From the NCBI GenBank assembly GCA_018825305.1, contig JAHJEO010000020.1, forward strand, positions 1 through 64,000: DNA of 64,000 nucleotides, given 5' to 3'. The notes beneath the pieces were generated by a model, which saw only the letters and a program-made list of their open reading frames with translations, had not been told where the DNA came from and ran no database searches. Source of the DNA: Gammaproteobacteria bacterium. Its GTDB lineage: Bacteria > Pseudomonadota > Gammaproteobacteria > Burkholderiales > Rhodocyclaceae. Of this stretch, positions 1 through 8,532 are shown piece by piece (positions within the stretch are counted from its first letter, which is position 1; every line of letters begins with the position of its first letter). Both the position numbers and the translations under genes were made by a program.

Positions 1-2
1 AT

Positions 3-176
3 CTTTGCCGATATGGAAAAGACTACTGCGGTGACCGACGAAACCGCCGTAACATTGCCGTATGCCCCCACACTGTGGCCCCCGCCGGCACCGGCTGGAG
101 CGCCGCCGTGGCCTTGCGCGCCGCGGCGCGCGCCGCCATCCTGCGCGATTGCGGCGAGCCGGACATCGGCGGCTGA
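3..176 (+). CDS. C-terminal fragment of an unidentified protein (starts before the window)
   Basis: This frame is open from the window edge to a TGA at 174-176 and would encode about 57 residues. The distal half has the strong G/C third-position bias of the real genes here and is alanine-rich, ending GEPDIGG. Another frame is open to 204, but it is proline-rich with poor codon use and was rejected. I do not recognise the family, and the fragment is too short to assign a role. The reading frame itself is uncertain. Confidence 0.25.
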   Translation, partial: LCRYGKDYCGDRRNRRNIAVCPHTVAPAGTGWSAAVALRAAARAAILRDCGEPDIGG

Positions 177-213
177 CGGGTCGCTTCCACGCCTCAATAA
201 TTGACCCAGTCGC

Positions 214-242
214 TTGCCGGGGCAGCGGCTTGCGGCTATAAC
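214..242 (+). promoter_or_regulatory. Candidate sigma70-type promoter for the PAS-GGDEF-EAL gene
   Basis: TTGCCG at 214-219 and TATAAC at 237-242 are separated by 17 bases. They lie about 68 bases before the start codon at 310, which has a GGAGG at 294-298. This is a pattern match only. Confidence 0.4.
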
Positions 243-309
243 CGCACCATAAAGCCACAGTTCGAGCGGGGCCATTGCCCAGCCAGTTTCCGGGGAGGAA
301 ATCCGCGCG

Positions 310-3177
310 ATGTTCGCAGCAGGAGTGGAGCCGGTTGTCGAGGCGCCCGCAAGTCGGGATGGTGTCGGTGTCAATCTGCGGCGGCGGATCCTGCTGCCGC
401 TGGCGTTGGCCTTGCTTTTCCTGTTGTCGGCCTTCGCCTACTCGATTTACCGCACCGAGCGCGCCTGGATCGAGGAGTCCACAGGCCGCGAACTCAAGAC
501 CATACAGGCATCGCTGGGCAATATCCTGAAGCTGCGCGGCGACAAGCTGCACATGGCGCTGGATCAGCTGGATCGCGATCCGCGCTTGCGGCCGATGCTG
601 CGCACGGGCGACCGTGGCGTGCTGCGGGACGGGTATGCCGATCTGTTCGCGCAGCTCAAGCGCGAATTCGGCATCACCCATCTCTATTTCATCCGGCCCG
701 ACCGTCTGACGCTGCTGCGGCTGCATCAGCCGGAGCGCTTCGGTGACCGGATAGACCGCTATACCCTGCGCGAGGCCGAACGCACCGGCCATGCCTTTGC
801 CGGCATGGAACTGGGGCCGATCGGCACGCTGTCGTTGCGCGCGGTCATGCCGGTGCGCGACGGCAGCGAGTTGCTGGGTTACGTCGAACTGGCCGAAGAG
901 GTGCAGGATGTGGTGCAGGACATCACCCGCATCTTCGGCAGCGAGGGCTTCGTCACCATCCACAAGGACGTGCTGTCGCGGCCCGACTGGGAAGAGGGCA
1001 TGCGCATGCTGGGGCGGCAGCCCGACTGGGACCGCTTTCCGCACTCGGTCATGACGTTTGCCACCCTGGCGCAGGTGCCGCCCGGACTTGGCCGCCTGCT
1101 GCCTGAGGGCCAGCATCCGCAGGTGGTGCCTGCGGCCAAGCTGGAGCAGGGCGATCTCGTTTATCAGTCGGGATTCGTTCCGCTGACAGATGCCGGCGGG
1201 CGCGACGTCGGCGACCTCGTCGTGCTGCGGGACGTGACCGCAGCCATGGCGCACACGAGGCAGACGGTGGGGTCGCTGGTCGCGGCGGCCGCGGTCGTCG
1301 CCGCCCTCCTGTTCCTTTTGTTCTACCTGATCCTCGGCCGCGCCAAGAATGCCCTGGCCATGTCCCGCAACCGCCTGATCGCCGAAACCGGAAACTACGC
1401 CCGCCTGCAGGCGCAGCGGATTGAGGAACTGACCACCTGGGTGGATGAGCGCACGCGTACCGACGAGCAACTGCGCATCGCCGCGAGCGCCTTCGAATCG
1501 CAGGAGGCGATGTTCGTGACCACGCCGGATGGCGTCATCCTGCGGATCAACCAGGCATTCACCACCCTGACCGGCTACGACGGCGACGAGGTCATCGGCC
1601 AGACACCGGCACTGCTGAAGTCGGGCAAACACGATGCCGGGTTCTACCGGCAGTTGTGGCAGGCGCTGGCCGCCGACCGATGCTGGCAGGGCGAGATATG
1701 GAATCGGCGCAAGGATGGCAGCCTGTTCCCGGCGTGGCAGACCATTTCGGCGGTGGTCGATGGCGAGGGGCGCATCAGCCACTATGTCAGCGCCTTCTCC
1801 GACATGACCCGGCACAAGCAGGCCGAGGCCGACATCCAGCAGCTCGCCTATTACGACCAGCTCACCGGCCTGCCCAACCGGCGCCTGCTGCTCGAGCGTC
1901 TCGGCCAGGCGCTGGCCACCAGCGCCCGCGACGGCCGCCACGGCGCCCTGTTGTTCATCGATCTCGACCATTTCAAGATGCTCAACGACACCCGTGGCCA
2001 CGATGTGGGTGACCGGCTGCTGGTCGAAGTGGCGCGATGGCTCCAGGGCTGCATACACGAAGGGGACACCGTGGCGCGGCTGGGTGGCGACGAATTCGTG
2101 GTCATGCTGGAAGGGCTCAGCGAGGATGGCCGCGCCGCCGCCACGCAAACCGAGATGATCGGTGAAAGGATTCGCAGTACGCTGGATCGGGAATGCGCGT
2201 TTGCCGCTGCGGACGGCAATGCCGAGGTGGCCGGCGATCATCATTGCAGCGCCAGTATCGGCGTCGATCTGTTCCTGGGTCACCGGGAAACGACCGAGAA
2301 TCTGCTCAAGCACGCCGATGTCGCGATGTACCAGGCCAAGGCCGCCGGCCGCAACGCCCTGCATTTCTTCGATCCCGCGATGCAGGCGAGGCTGGAAGGA
2401 CGCGCCGCGCTCGAGGCCGACCTGCGTCGCGCCCTGTCGCTGGGTCAGCTGGAGTTGTACTACCAGGTGCAGGTCGGCCCCGCTGACAGCGTCCTCGGCG
2501 CCGAAGTGCTGCTGCGCTGGAACCATCCGCTGCGCGGGGTGGTTTCACCCGTCGATTTCATCCCCCTGGCCGAGGAAACCGGACTCATCGTGCCCATCGG
2601 CCACTGGGTGCTGGAAATGGCCTGCCATCAACTCAGGAAATGGCAGGACGACCCGGCGACCCGCGACTTCGTGCTGGCGGTGAACGTCAGTGCGCGCCAG
2701 TTCCGCCAGCCGGATTTCGTCGACCAGGTGCATGCGGTGCTGGATCACACCGGTGCCAATCCGAATCGCCTGAAGCTGGAGCTGACCGAGAGCCTGGTGC
2801 TCGACGACATCGACAGCACCATAGCCAAAATGAACACCCTGAAGTCGCTCGGCATCGGCTTTTCGATGGACGACTTCGGCACCGGCTACTCTTCGCTCTC
2901 GCACCTCAAGCGCCTGCCGCTCGACCAGGTGAAGATCGACCGCTCCTTTGTCCGCGACATCGCGACGGATCCCGGCGACGCTGTGATCGTTCGCACCATC
3001 ATCGCCATGGCCGACAGCCTCGGTCTGACGGTGGTAGCCGAGGGCGTGGAAAACCGCGAACAGCTGGACTTCCTGGTCGAACACGCCTGCCCGGTATTCC
3101 AGGGCTATCTGTTCAGCCGGCCGGTGCCACTCGGCGAATTCCAGGTAATGCTGAATAAATCGGCCGGCGAGCGCTGA
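310..3177 (+). CDS. Membrane sensor PAS-GGDEF-EAL protein (c-di-GMP turnover)
   Basis: This 955-residue protein should make and/or degrade cyclic di-GMP in response to a periplasmic signal. An N-terminal membrane segment (about residues 28-47) and a second hydrophobic segment (about 322-345) flank a periplasmic region that looks like a double-Cache sensor. Then follow a PAS domain (about 390-510), a GGDEF domain with an intact GGDEF at 592-596, and an EAL domain. The position of the inhibitory RxxD site before GGDEF reads HEGD, so product inhibition is probably lost. The EAL signature reads EVL (from residue 732) with the catalytic Glu kept, and DDFGTGYSSL is intact, so the phosphodiesterase may still be active. 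It converges on the MFS gene 8 bases downstream. Which activity dominates cannot be read from the sequence. Confidence 0.9.
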   Translation: MFAAGVEPVVEAPASRDGVGVNLRRRILLPLALALLFLLSAFAYSIYRTERAWIEESTGRELKTIQASLGNILKLRGDKLHMALDQLDRDPRLRPMLRTGDRGVLRDGYADLFAQLKREFGITHLYFIRPDRLTLLRLHQPERFGDRIDRYTLREAERTGHAFAGMELGPIGTLSLRAVMPVRDGSELLGYVELAEEVQDVVQDITRIFGSEGFVTIHKDVLSRPDWEEGMRMLGRQPDWDRFPHSVMTFATLAQVPPGLGRLLPEGQHPQVVPAAKLEQGDLVYQSGFVPLTDAGGRDVGDLVVLRDVTAAMAHTRQTVGSLVAAAAVVAALLFLLFYLILGRAKNALAMSRNRLIAETGNYARLQAQRIEELTTWVDERTRTDEQLRIAASAFESQEAMFVTTPDGVILRINQAFTTLTGYDGDEVIGQTPALLKSGKHDAGFYRQLWQALAADRCWQGEIWNRRKDGSLFPAWQTISAVVDGEGRISHYVSAFSDMTRHKQAEADIQQLAYYDQLTGLPNRRLLLERLGQALATSARDGRHGALLFIDLDHFKMLNDTRGHDVGDRLLVEVARWLQGCIHEGDTVARLGGDEFVVMLEGLSEDGRAAATQTEMIGERIRSTLDRECAFAAADGNAEVAGDHHCSASIGVDLFLGHRETTENLLKHADVAMYQAKAAGRNALHFFDPAMQARLEGRAALEADLRRALSLGQLELYYQVQVGPADSVLGAEVLLRWNHPLRGVVSPVDFIPLAEETGLIVPIGHWVLEMACHQLRKWQDDPATRDFVLAVNVSARQFRQPDFVDQVHAVLDHTGANPNRLKLELTESLVLDDIDSTIAKMNTLKSLGIGFSMDDFGTGYSSLSHLKRLPLDQVKIDRSFVRDIATDPGDAVIVRTIIAMADSLGLTVVAEGVENREQLDFLVEHACPVFQGYLFSRPVPLGEFQVMLNKSAGER

Positions 3178-3184
3178 TTCCCGT

Positions 3185-4489
3185 TCAGTCGGATGAGGGT
3201 TCCATCGCTGCACGGTGGCCGCGCTCGGCATCGACCCCGGCGAGGATGAACAGGCCGACGACGAAATAGCTGCCGGTGATCAGGATGGCGAGGCGGTGGT
3301 CGCCGCCGGATATCCAGGTGACGGCGCCGTAAGTGAGCGGGCCGAGGATGGAGGAGAGCTTGACTGCCAGCCCCCACAGGCCGAAGAACTCGCCGTGGCG
3401 CCCGGCCGGCGCGAGATAGCCGATCAGGGCGCGGCCGGCCGACTGGCTCGCGCCGAGGCAGAGCCCGGCGATGTTGGCCGCCAGCCAGAACAACGGCGGC
3501 TTGGTGGCAGACCAGGCCAGCAGGATCATGACGGTCCAGCCCACCAGTGTCAGCGCGATGGCGCGGACGTGGCCGAGGCGGTCCTGCCACTGGCCGAAGG
3601 CGAAGGCGCCGATGGCGGCAGTGATGTTCACCAGGAAAATCAGCTTGATGGTGTCGGTGGTGGTGAAGCCCATGGCCTGTTCGGCGTAGATCGCGGCGAG
3701 CGCGATCACCGCCTGGATGCCGGCCTGGTAGAAGACGATGCAGAGCATGAAGCGGCGCATGTCGCGGTACTGGCGTGCATGGCGCAGGGTGTCGTGGACG
3801 CGGGCCCAAGCCGTGGCCGAAGCGGCGCGGGGCACGGCCACCGCCGCTCGCTCGCGCAGGAACAGAAAAGTCGGCGCTGCCGCCACGGCGAACAGCGCGG
3901 CGGTGATAAGCATGGCCATCGGCACGAAATCCGCAGCGGTCTGCCCCTGCGCCTGCGCCCAGCCGATGTAGCCGAGACAGGCGCCGAGGCTGGCCAGGCC
4001 GCCGATGTAGCCGAGGCTCCAGCCCCAGCCAGAGACCTTGCCGAGGCTGTCCTCGCGGGCGAGTTCGGGCAGGAATGCGGCGATCAGGTTCTCGCCGCTG
4101 CCGAAGCAGAAATTGGAAATCACCAGAAAAATGATTGCCACGGCGAGGCTGCCGGGACCCGTCAGCGCAAGGCCTGCCGTGGCGAGGACGCAGCCGATGG
4201 TGGTCATTGCCAGCAGGCGCTTCTTGGCGCCGTGCGCGTCGGCCCAGGCCCCGAGCAGCGGCGCGGTCAGCAGGATCAGGGCGTAGGAGACGGCCAGTGC
4301 GCCGGTCCAGGCGAAGGTGGCCCACGGTGCGCCACCGGCAACCACCGCCACGAAATAGGCGTTGAAGATCGCCGTGATCACCACCGTGGTGTAGCCCGAG
4401 TTGGCGAAGTCGTACATGGCCCAGGCCCACACCTCGCGGCGGCGCACGCCGGGGTTGAGGCCGGCGACGGGTTTCGGCTCTGCGCTCAT
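3185..4489 (-). CDS. UMF1/Atg22-type MFS transporter
   Basis: This 434-residue polytopic inner-membrane protein has the hydrophobic pattern of a 12-helix major facilitator. The N-terminus contains WAMYDFANSGYTT, characteristic of the UMF1 (Atg22-like) family, followed by the loop motif GAWADAHGAKKR between helices 2 and 3. The substrate is unknown; the yeast homologues export amino acids from the vacuole, which does not transfer safely. It is convergent with the upstream c-di-GMP gene and divergent from the FimV-like gene. One copy of the dispersed repeat lies inside it (3866-3890), read here as AAAPTFLF. Confidence 0.85.
   Translation of the reverse strand: MSAEPKPVAGLNPGVRRREVWAWAMYDFANSGYTTVVITAIFNAYFVAVVAGGAPWATFAWTGALAVSYALILLTAPLLGAWADAHGAKKRLLAMTTIGCVLATAGLALTGPGSLAVAIIFLVISNFCFGSGENLIAAFLPELAREDSLGKVSGWGWSLGYIGGLASLGACLGYIGWAQAQGQTAADFVPMAMLITAALFAVAAAPTFLFLRERAAVAVPRAASATAWARVHDTLRHARQYRDMRRFMLCIVFYQAGIQAVIALAAIYAEQAMGFTTTDTIKLIFLVNITAAIGAFAFGQWQDRLGHVRAIALTLVGWTVMILLAWSATKPPLFWLAANIAGLCLGASQSAGRALIGYLAPAGRHGEFFGLWGLAVKLSSILGPLTYGAVTWISGGDHRLAILITGSYFVVGLFILAGVDAERGHRAAMEPSSD
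3866..3890 (+). repeat. Dispersed 25-base repeat, copy 1 (inside MFS gene)
   Basis: The core AAAAGTCGGCG is intact and is followed by CTGCCGCCACGGCG, two differences from the consensus tail. The host gene runs on the opposite strand. Confidence 0.65.
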
Positions 4490-4515
4490 GCGCCGATGAT
4501 ATCTCCGCGACTGGC

Positions 4516-4544
4516 TTGGGGAAGCGGGTCACCTAAAGTAAAAT
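4516..4544 (+). promoter_or_regulatory. Candidate promoter for the FimV-like gene
   Basis: TTGGGG at 4516-4521 and TAAAAT at 4539-4544 are spaced by 17 bases in the divergent gap between the MFS and FimV-like genes. The -10 element ends 26 bases before the ATG. No clear Shine-Dalgarno sequence precedes that ATG, so the 5' leader would be short. Confidence 0.4.
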
Positions 4545-4570
4545 CGCGCGACCGTTTCACTGCTCCCGCT

Positions 4571-6871
4571 ATGTTTTCTACTCCCCGCCTGCGTCGCCGG
4601 CTGGCCAGCCTGGCGATTGCTCTCGCTTTTTCCGGCCAGGCGCTAGCCATCGGCCTCGGTGCCGCCGACGGCCAGGCGATCCTCGGCCAGCCGCTGCGTA
4701 TCCGCGTCGCCCTGATCGGTGCCACCGACGGGCCGCTCGACGCATCCTGTTTCCGCCTGCGTGCGCCACAGGCGCCGACCGACGCCGACTACATCCTGCG
4801 CGACGGCCTGCTGCGCGTCGAAAGCGTACAGGGCAGGACGCACCTTATCGTCGCCAGTCCGAGATCCTGGCGCCAGCCGGTGGTTGAGTTCCGAATCCTG
4901 GCCAGCTGTGGCGGAGCCGAGGTGGCGCGCGATTACGTGCTGCTGGCTTCGCTGCCGCCACCGCCTCAGGCGGAAGCACGGGAGACAAGGCAGGCGAGAG
5001 TCGGTGCCGTTGCCGCCGCACCATCGGCGCAATCGTCGCAATCGGCGCAATCGTCGAACTCCGCGCTCCCGGCCGCTGCGGCGGCTTCGGGGGAAACGCT
5101 GGTGCTCGCGGGCGACAGCAACCTCAATGCCCTGGCCCGCGACCGCTATCCCCACCAGCGCGAGACCCGCGACGAATACCGTCGCCTGATGGCAGCGTCC
5201 AATCCCGACCTGTTCGGCAACAAGGGGCCGGTGGGTTCGGTGCCGCTGCCCGCCGGCACGGTGCTGAACATTCCGCCCGACCTGCCCAAGCCCGATGCCA
5301 GCAAGCCCGCCGCCACGGAACTTGCGGACAAGTCCGCCGCGCAGTTGCCGCCCAAGGCGCCGGCGGCACCGGATGGAACGGCGCAGGCCACGCGCAAGGT
5401 GCCCGATAGGCTGGTGATCGGCGGCGGCTCGGCCGCTGCGTTCAAGCCCATGTCGCCGCGTGAGCTGGCCGCTGCGGTCGACCGGCTGGAGCGCATGGTC
5501 GAGGACCAGGGGCGCATCCACCTCGGCATGAGCGACAGCCTCAAGAACGTCGAAATCGCCTTCGGCGACATTCGCGGCAACCTGCTGGCCATCGATGCCC
5601 GCATGAACGCGCTGGAAATCGAGCGCATCAAGGCCGAGACTGCACAGGCGCAGGCCATGGCCAGACTGGCCGAGCAGAGCGCCCGCTTCGGCCTGCTGGA
5701 AATGCTGGCGCTGGTGCTGGCCAGCGGCGCCATGGGCGCCGGGCTGATCCACTACTTCCACCGCCTGCAACTGCGCCGTCAGTCCGGCGGGCCGGCATTT
5801 GCCCCGCACGGATTTGCGGAATCGGCGGCTGTCGCGCCGCCGCCCCAACCGCTGGCCAGTGCTTTCGATGGTCTGGTGACGCCAGCCGTAGTCGATGCGG
5901 CCGACACGCCTGCCCAGACATCCGCGCGGGTAGTCACCGCCCCGGTTACGGCGGCACAGCCTACGGCCGCAACGCGGCCCGCGCCGATAGCTGCACCCGC
6001 GGCCGCCGTGGCGCCCAAGATGCCGCCGAACCCGTCCATTCCGGCCACCATGCCACCTGTGGTGCCGGTGGTGCCAGTGGTTCCGGTGTCGGCTGTGGCA
6101 TCCGCAGCGCCGGCCGTCGTTGTCGCACCGGTGCAGCCCGTGCCGCCGCCAGCTTCAGTACCGCTGCCGGCGGTCGCGTCGCCCGCCAGTGACGGCGGGG
6201 AGAAGCGGGACAAGGCTGTCGCCGTCGAGGTCGTGCCGCCGCCGATGATCGAGTTCACGCTCGAAGAGCTGCCGCCATCGGTCGTTGCCGCCAAGGCATC
6301 CGTCGCCGCCAGGGCCGCCGCCGCCGTGCCGCCAGCGCCGACTTTTTCCGCCGGGGCCGCGCCGCCACCGGATGCGCTGCAATTGCCGTCGGCGTCCGAT
6401 CTGCTCGTCCCCGGCGCAAGCGATCCGACGCTGGAACTGGCCGAACTCATGGAATCGATGGGCCTGGCCAGCGGCGCGGCGCAGGCACTGGTCGAGCATA
6501 TTCGCGGCAATCCGGCCGAGTCGGTGCAGCACTGGCTCAAGCTGCTCGACCTCTACCAGCGCAGCGAATTGCAGGACGAATTCTCCGAGTCGGTACATGA
6601 GCTCAAGAGCAAGTTCAACGTCGCCATCGATGACTGGTCGGGCGCTGCCGGCGGCGGCGCCTCGCTGGCCGACTATCCGCATCTGGCGAAGGAACTGACG
6701 GCGGTCTGGGGCACGGACGGGTGCGGCAGCTTCCTGCTCAACCTGATCGCCGACACCCGCGAGGGCACCCGCGCCGGCTTCCCCCGCACCGTGGTCGAGG
6801 ATATCCTGCTGCTGCGGGCGATGCTCGATGGCGGCGTGGTGGAGATGGCTGCGGAAGGCACGATGACATGA
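4571..6871 (+). CDS. fimV: FimV-like protein (type IV pilus / polar assembly factor)
   Basis: The 766-residue product starts with a signal peptide ending near QALA, followed by the FimV-type N-terminal domain (GLGAADGQAILGQPL). A LysM-like region (about residues 176-237) contains DRYPHQRETRDEYRRLM and VPLPAGTVLNIP. A coiled-coil stretch leads to one membrane helix (about 375-397). A long Ala/Pro/Val-rich cytoplasmic linker ends in a C-terminal helical domain with the FimV pattern ELAELMESMGL. FimV proteins bind peptidoglycan and organise type IV pili and polar signalling. The frame is open upstream to 3215, but only this ATG gives a signal peptide. The stop overlaps the next start (ATGA), implying co-translation with the ThDP enzyme. 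A dispersed repeat is embedded in the linker at 6322-6346. Confidence 0.82.
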   Translation: MFSTPRLRRRLASLAIALAFSGQALAIGLGAADGQAILGQPLRIRVALIGATDGPLDASCFRLRAPQAPTDADYILRDGLLRVESVQGRTHLIVASPRSWRQPVVEFRILASCGGAEVARDYVLLASLPPPPQAEARETRQARVGAVAAAPSAQSSQSAQSSNSALPAAAAASGETLVLAGDSNLNALARDRYPHQRETRDEYRRLMAASNPDLFGNKGPVGSVPLPAGTVLNIPPDLPKPDASKPAATELADKSAAQLPPKAPAAPDGTAQATRKVPDRLVIGGGSAAAFKPMSPRELAAAVDRLERMVEDQGRIHLGMSDSLKNVEIAFGDIRGNLLAIDARMNALEIERIKAETAQAQAMARLAEQSARFGLLEMLALVLASGAMGAGLIHYFHRLQLRRQSGGPAFAPHGFAESAAVAPPPQPLASAFDGLVTPAVVDAADTPAQTSARVVTAPVTAAQPTAATRPAPIAAPAAAVAPKMPPNPSIPATMPPVVPVVPVVPVSAVASAAPAVVVAPVQPVPPPASVPLPAVASPASDGGEKRDKAVAVEVVPPPMIEFTLEELPPSVVAAKASVAARAAAAVPPAPTFSAGAAPPPDALQLPSASDLLVPGASDPTLELAELMESMGLASGAAQALVEHIRGNPAESVQHWLKLLDLYQRSELQDEFSESVHELKSKFNVAIDDWSGAAGGGASLADYPHLAKELTAVWGTDGCGSFLLNLIADTREGTRAGFPRTVVEDILLLRAMLDGGVVEMAAEGTMT
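6322..6346 (-). repeat. Dispersed 25-base repeat, copy 2 (inside FimV-like gene, reverse orientation)
   Basis: Read on the minus strand this copy matches the consensus at all 25 positions. The host gene reads it as AVPPAPTF. Confidence 0.7.
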
Positions 6872-8532
6872 AGATTGCGGTCAGCGAACTCATCGTCAGC
6901 TTCATGGAGCGGCTCGGCATCGAAGTCATCTTCGGCATGCCCGGCGCCCACATCCTGCCGGTATATGACGGCCTGGTCGATTCGAAGATCCGCACCATCC
7001 TGGCCAAGCACGAACAGGGCGCCGCCTTCATGGCCGGCGGCCACGCCCGCGCCACGGGGCGCATCGGTGCCTGCATCACCACCGCCGGCCCCGGTGCCAC
7101 CAACCTGGTGACAGGCATCGCCAATGCCTACGCCGACCGCCAGCCCATCCTGGTCATCACCGGCGAGACCTCGACCTATATCTTCGGCAAGGGCGGGCTG
7201 CAGGAAAGCTCGGGCGAGGGCGGCGCCTTCGACCAGTCCGCGCTGTTCAAACCCATTACCCGCTACCACAAGGTCATCGAGCGCACCGATTACCTCGGCC
7301 AGGTGCTGAAACATGCCGCCAAGGTATTGCTGTCGTCCGATTCGGGACCGGTGCTGCTGAGTCTGCCCTACAACGTGCAGAAGGAACTGGTCGAGGATGA
7401 CGTCCTCGACGCCATCGCCTTCGCGCCGCCCCATGCCGGGCGCCGGCGGCGCCCGTCGGCCGATCCGGCGCACGAACTGGCGCGGCTGATCGAAGCCGCC
7501 AGCCATCCGGTGATCGTCGCCGGCTATGGTTGCATCAAGTCCGGGGCGCAGGACGCCGTGGCGCAACTGAGCGAGCGGCTGGGTATCCCGGTCGCCACCA
7601 GCCTCAAGGGCAAGGGCGCGCTCGGCGAGGATTCGCCCCGGTCGCTCGGCAGCATCGGCGTCACCTCGGACGGCCGTGCCTATCGCTATGTGGTGGATCA
7701 TGCCGACCTGGTGATATTCCTCGGTGCCGGTTTCAACGAGCGCACCAGCTACATGTGGGATGCGGGTTTCCTCGCCGGCAAGCAGGTGGTTCAGGTCGAC
7801 AGCGATCCGGCACAACTGGAAAAGGTATTGACCGCCGACCTGGCGATCGATGGCGACATCCACGAGGTGCTGAATGAGGTGCTGGCGATGCTGGCGCAGT
7901 CGGGCGCCAAACCGAAGTCGCTCGACCGTTTGCCCGGCCATCCGGCCGCAGCGGCTAGCGGCGGGCAGGCGAAGCGCACCGAGGACTTCCGCCTGATGGC
8001 GCAGTTCTTCGCCAGGCTCGCCGAGCGGATTCCGCAAGGCGCGATGGTCTTCGACGACAACATCATCTTCGCCCAGAACTTCTACAAGGTCGCCGCCGGC
8101 AACCGCTATTTCCCCAACTCCGGCATTTCCTCGCTGGGCCATGCGATTCCCGCCGCCATCGGCGCCCGCTGCATGGGCGGCGGACCGACCTTCGCCATCC
8201 TGGGCGACGGCGGCTTCATGATGTGCGGCATGGAAATCATGACGGCCGTGAACTACGGCATTCCGCTGAATGTGGTGGTGATCAACAACGGTACGCTGGG
8301 GCTGATTCGCAAGAACCAGGTCCAGCTTTACGACGGGCGCTTCATCGACTGCGATTTCGCCAATCCCGACTTCGCGCTGCTGGCCAAGTCATTCGGCATC
8401 GCCCATCGACGGATCGCCAGCGAGGCCGAGCTCGACGAGCTGTTCGGCAGCGTCGATCTCGCCGGCTCGATCAACCTCATCGAAATCATGTTGGACAAGA
8501 ATGCTTTCCCCAGTTACCTGTCAAACCGCTAA
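6868..8532 (+). CDS. ThDP-dependent acetolactate synthase-like enzyme
   Basis: The 554-residue protein has the three-domain layout of the acetohydroxyacid synthase / pyruvate oxidase superfamily. It carries the cofactor-activating Glu at residue 49 (AKHEQGAAFMAGG), the AGPGATN motif, and a C-terminal ThDP/Mg motif starting GDGGF (Asp447) and closing with VVINNGTLGLI. It should decarboxylate a 2-oxo acid and pass the two-carbon unit on or release it. No regulatory subunit gene is adjacent, and the context (FimV upstream, glycosyltransferase-like and CapK-like genes downstream) argues against branched-chain amino-acid synthesis. The frame extends upstream to 6721, but the ATG at 6868 overlaps the fimV stop and begins the family N-terminus. 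The exact substrate is unknown. Confidence 0.8.
   Translation: MKIAVSELIVSFMERLGIEVIFGMPGAHILPVYDGLVDSKIRTILAKHEQGAAFMAGGHARATGRIGACITTAGPGATNLVTGIANAYADRQPILVITGETSTYIFGKGGLQESSGEGGAFDQSALFKPITRYHKVIERTDYLGQVLKHAAKVLLSSDSGPVLLSLPYNVQKELVEDDVLDAIAFAPPHAGRRRRPSADPAHELARLIEAASHPVIVAGYGCIKSGAQDAVAQLSERLGIPVATSLKGKGALGEDSPRSLGSIGVTSDGRAYRYVVDHADLVIFLGAGFNERTSYMWDAGFLAGKQVVQVDSDPAQLEKVLTADLAIDGDIHEVLNEVLAMLAQSGAKPKSLDRLPGHPAAAASGGQAKRTEDFRLMAQFFARLAERIPQGAMVFDDNIIFAQNFYKVAAGNRYFPNSGISSLGHAIPAAIGARCMGGGPTFAILGDGGFMMCGMEIMTAVNYGIPLNVVVINNGTLGLIRKNQVQLYDGRFIDCDFANPDFALLAKSFGIAHRRIASEAELDELFGSVDLAGSINLIEIMLDKNAFPSYLSNR

Noticed and set aside
3215-4570. Upstream extension of the FimV-like frame
   Set aside because: It overlaps the MFS gene antisense, has no motif, and would place the signal peptide internally.
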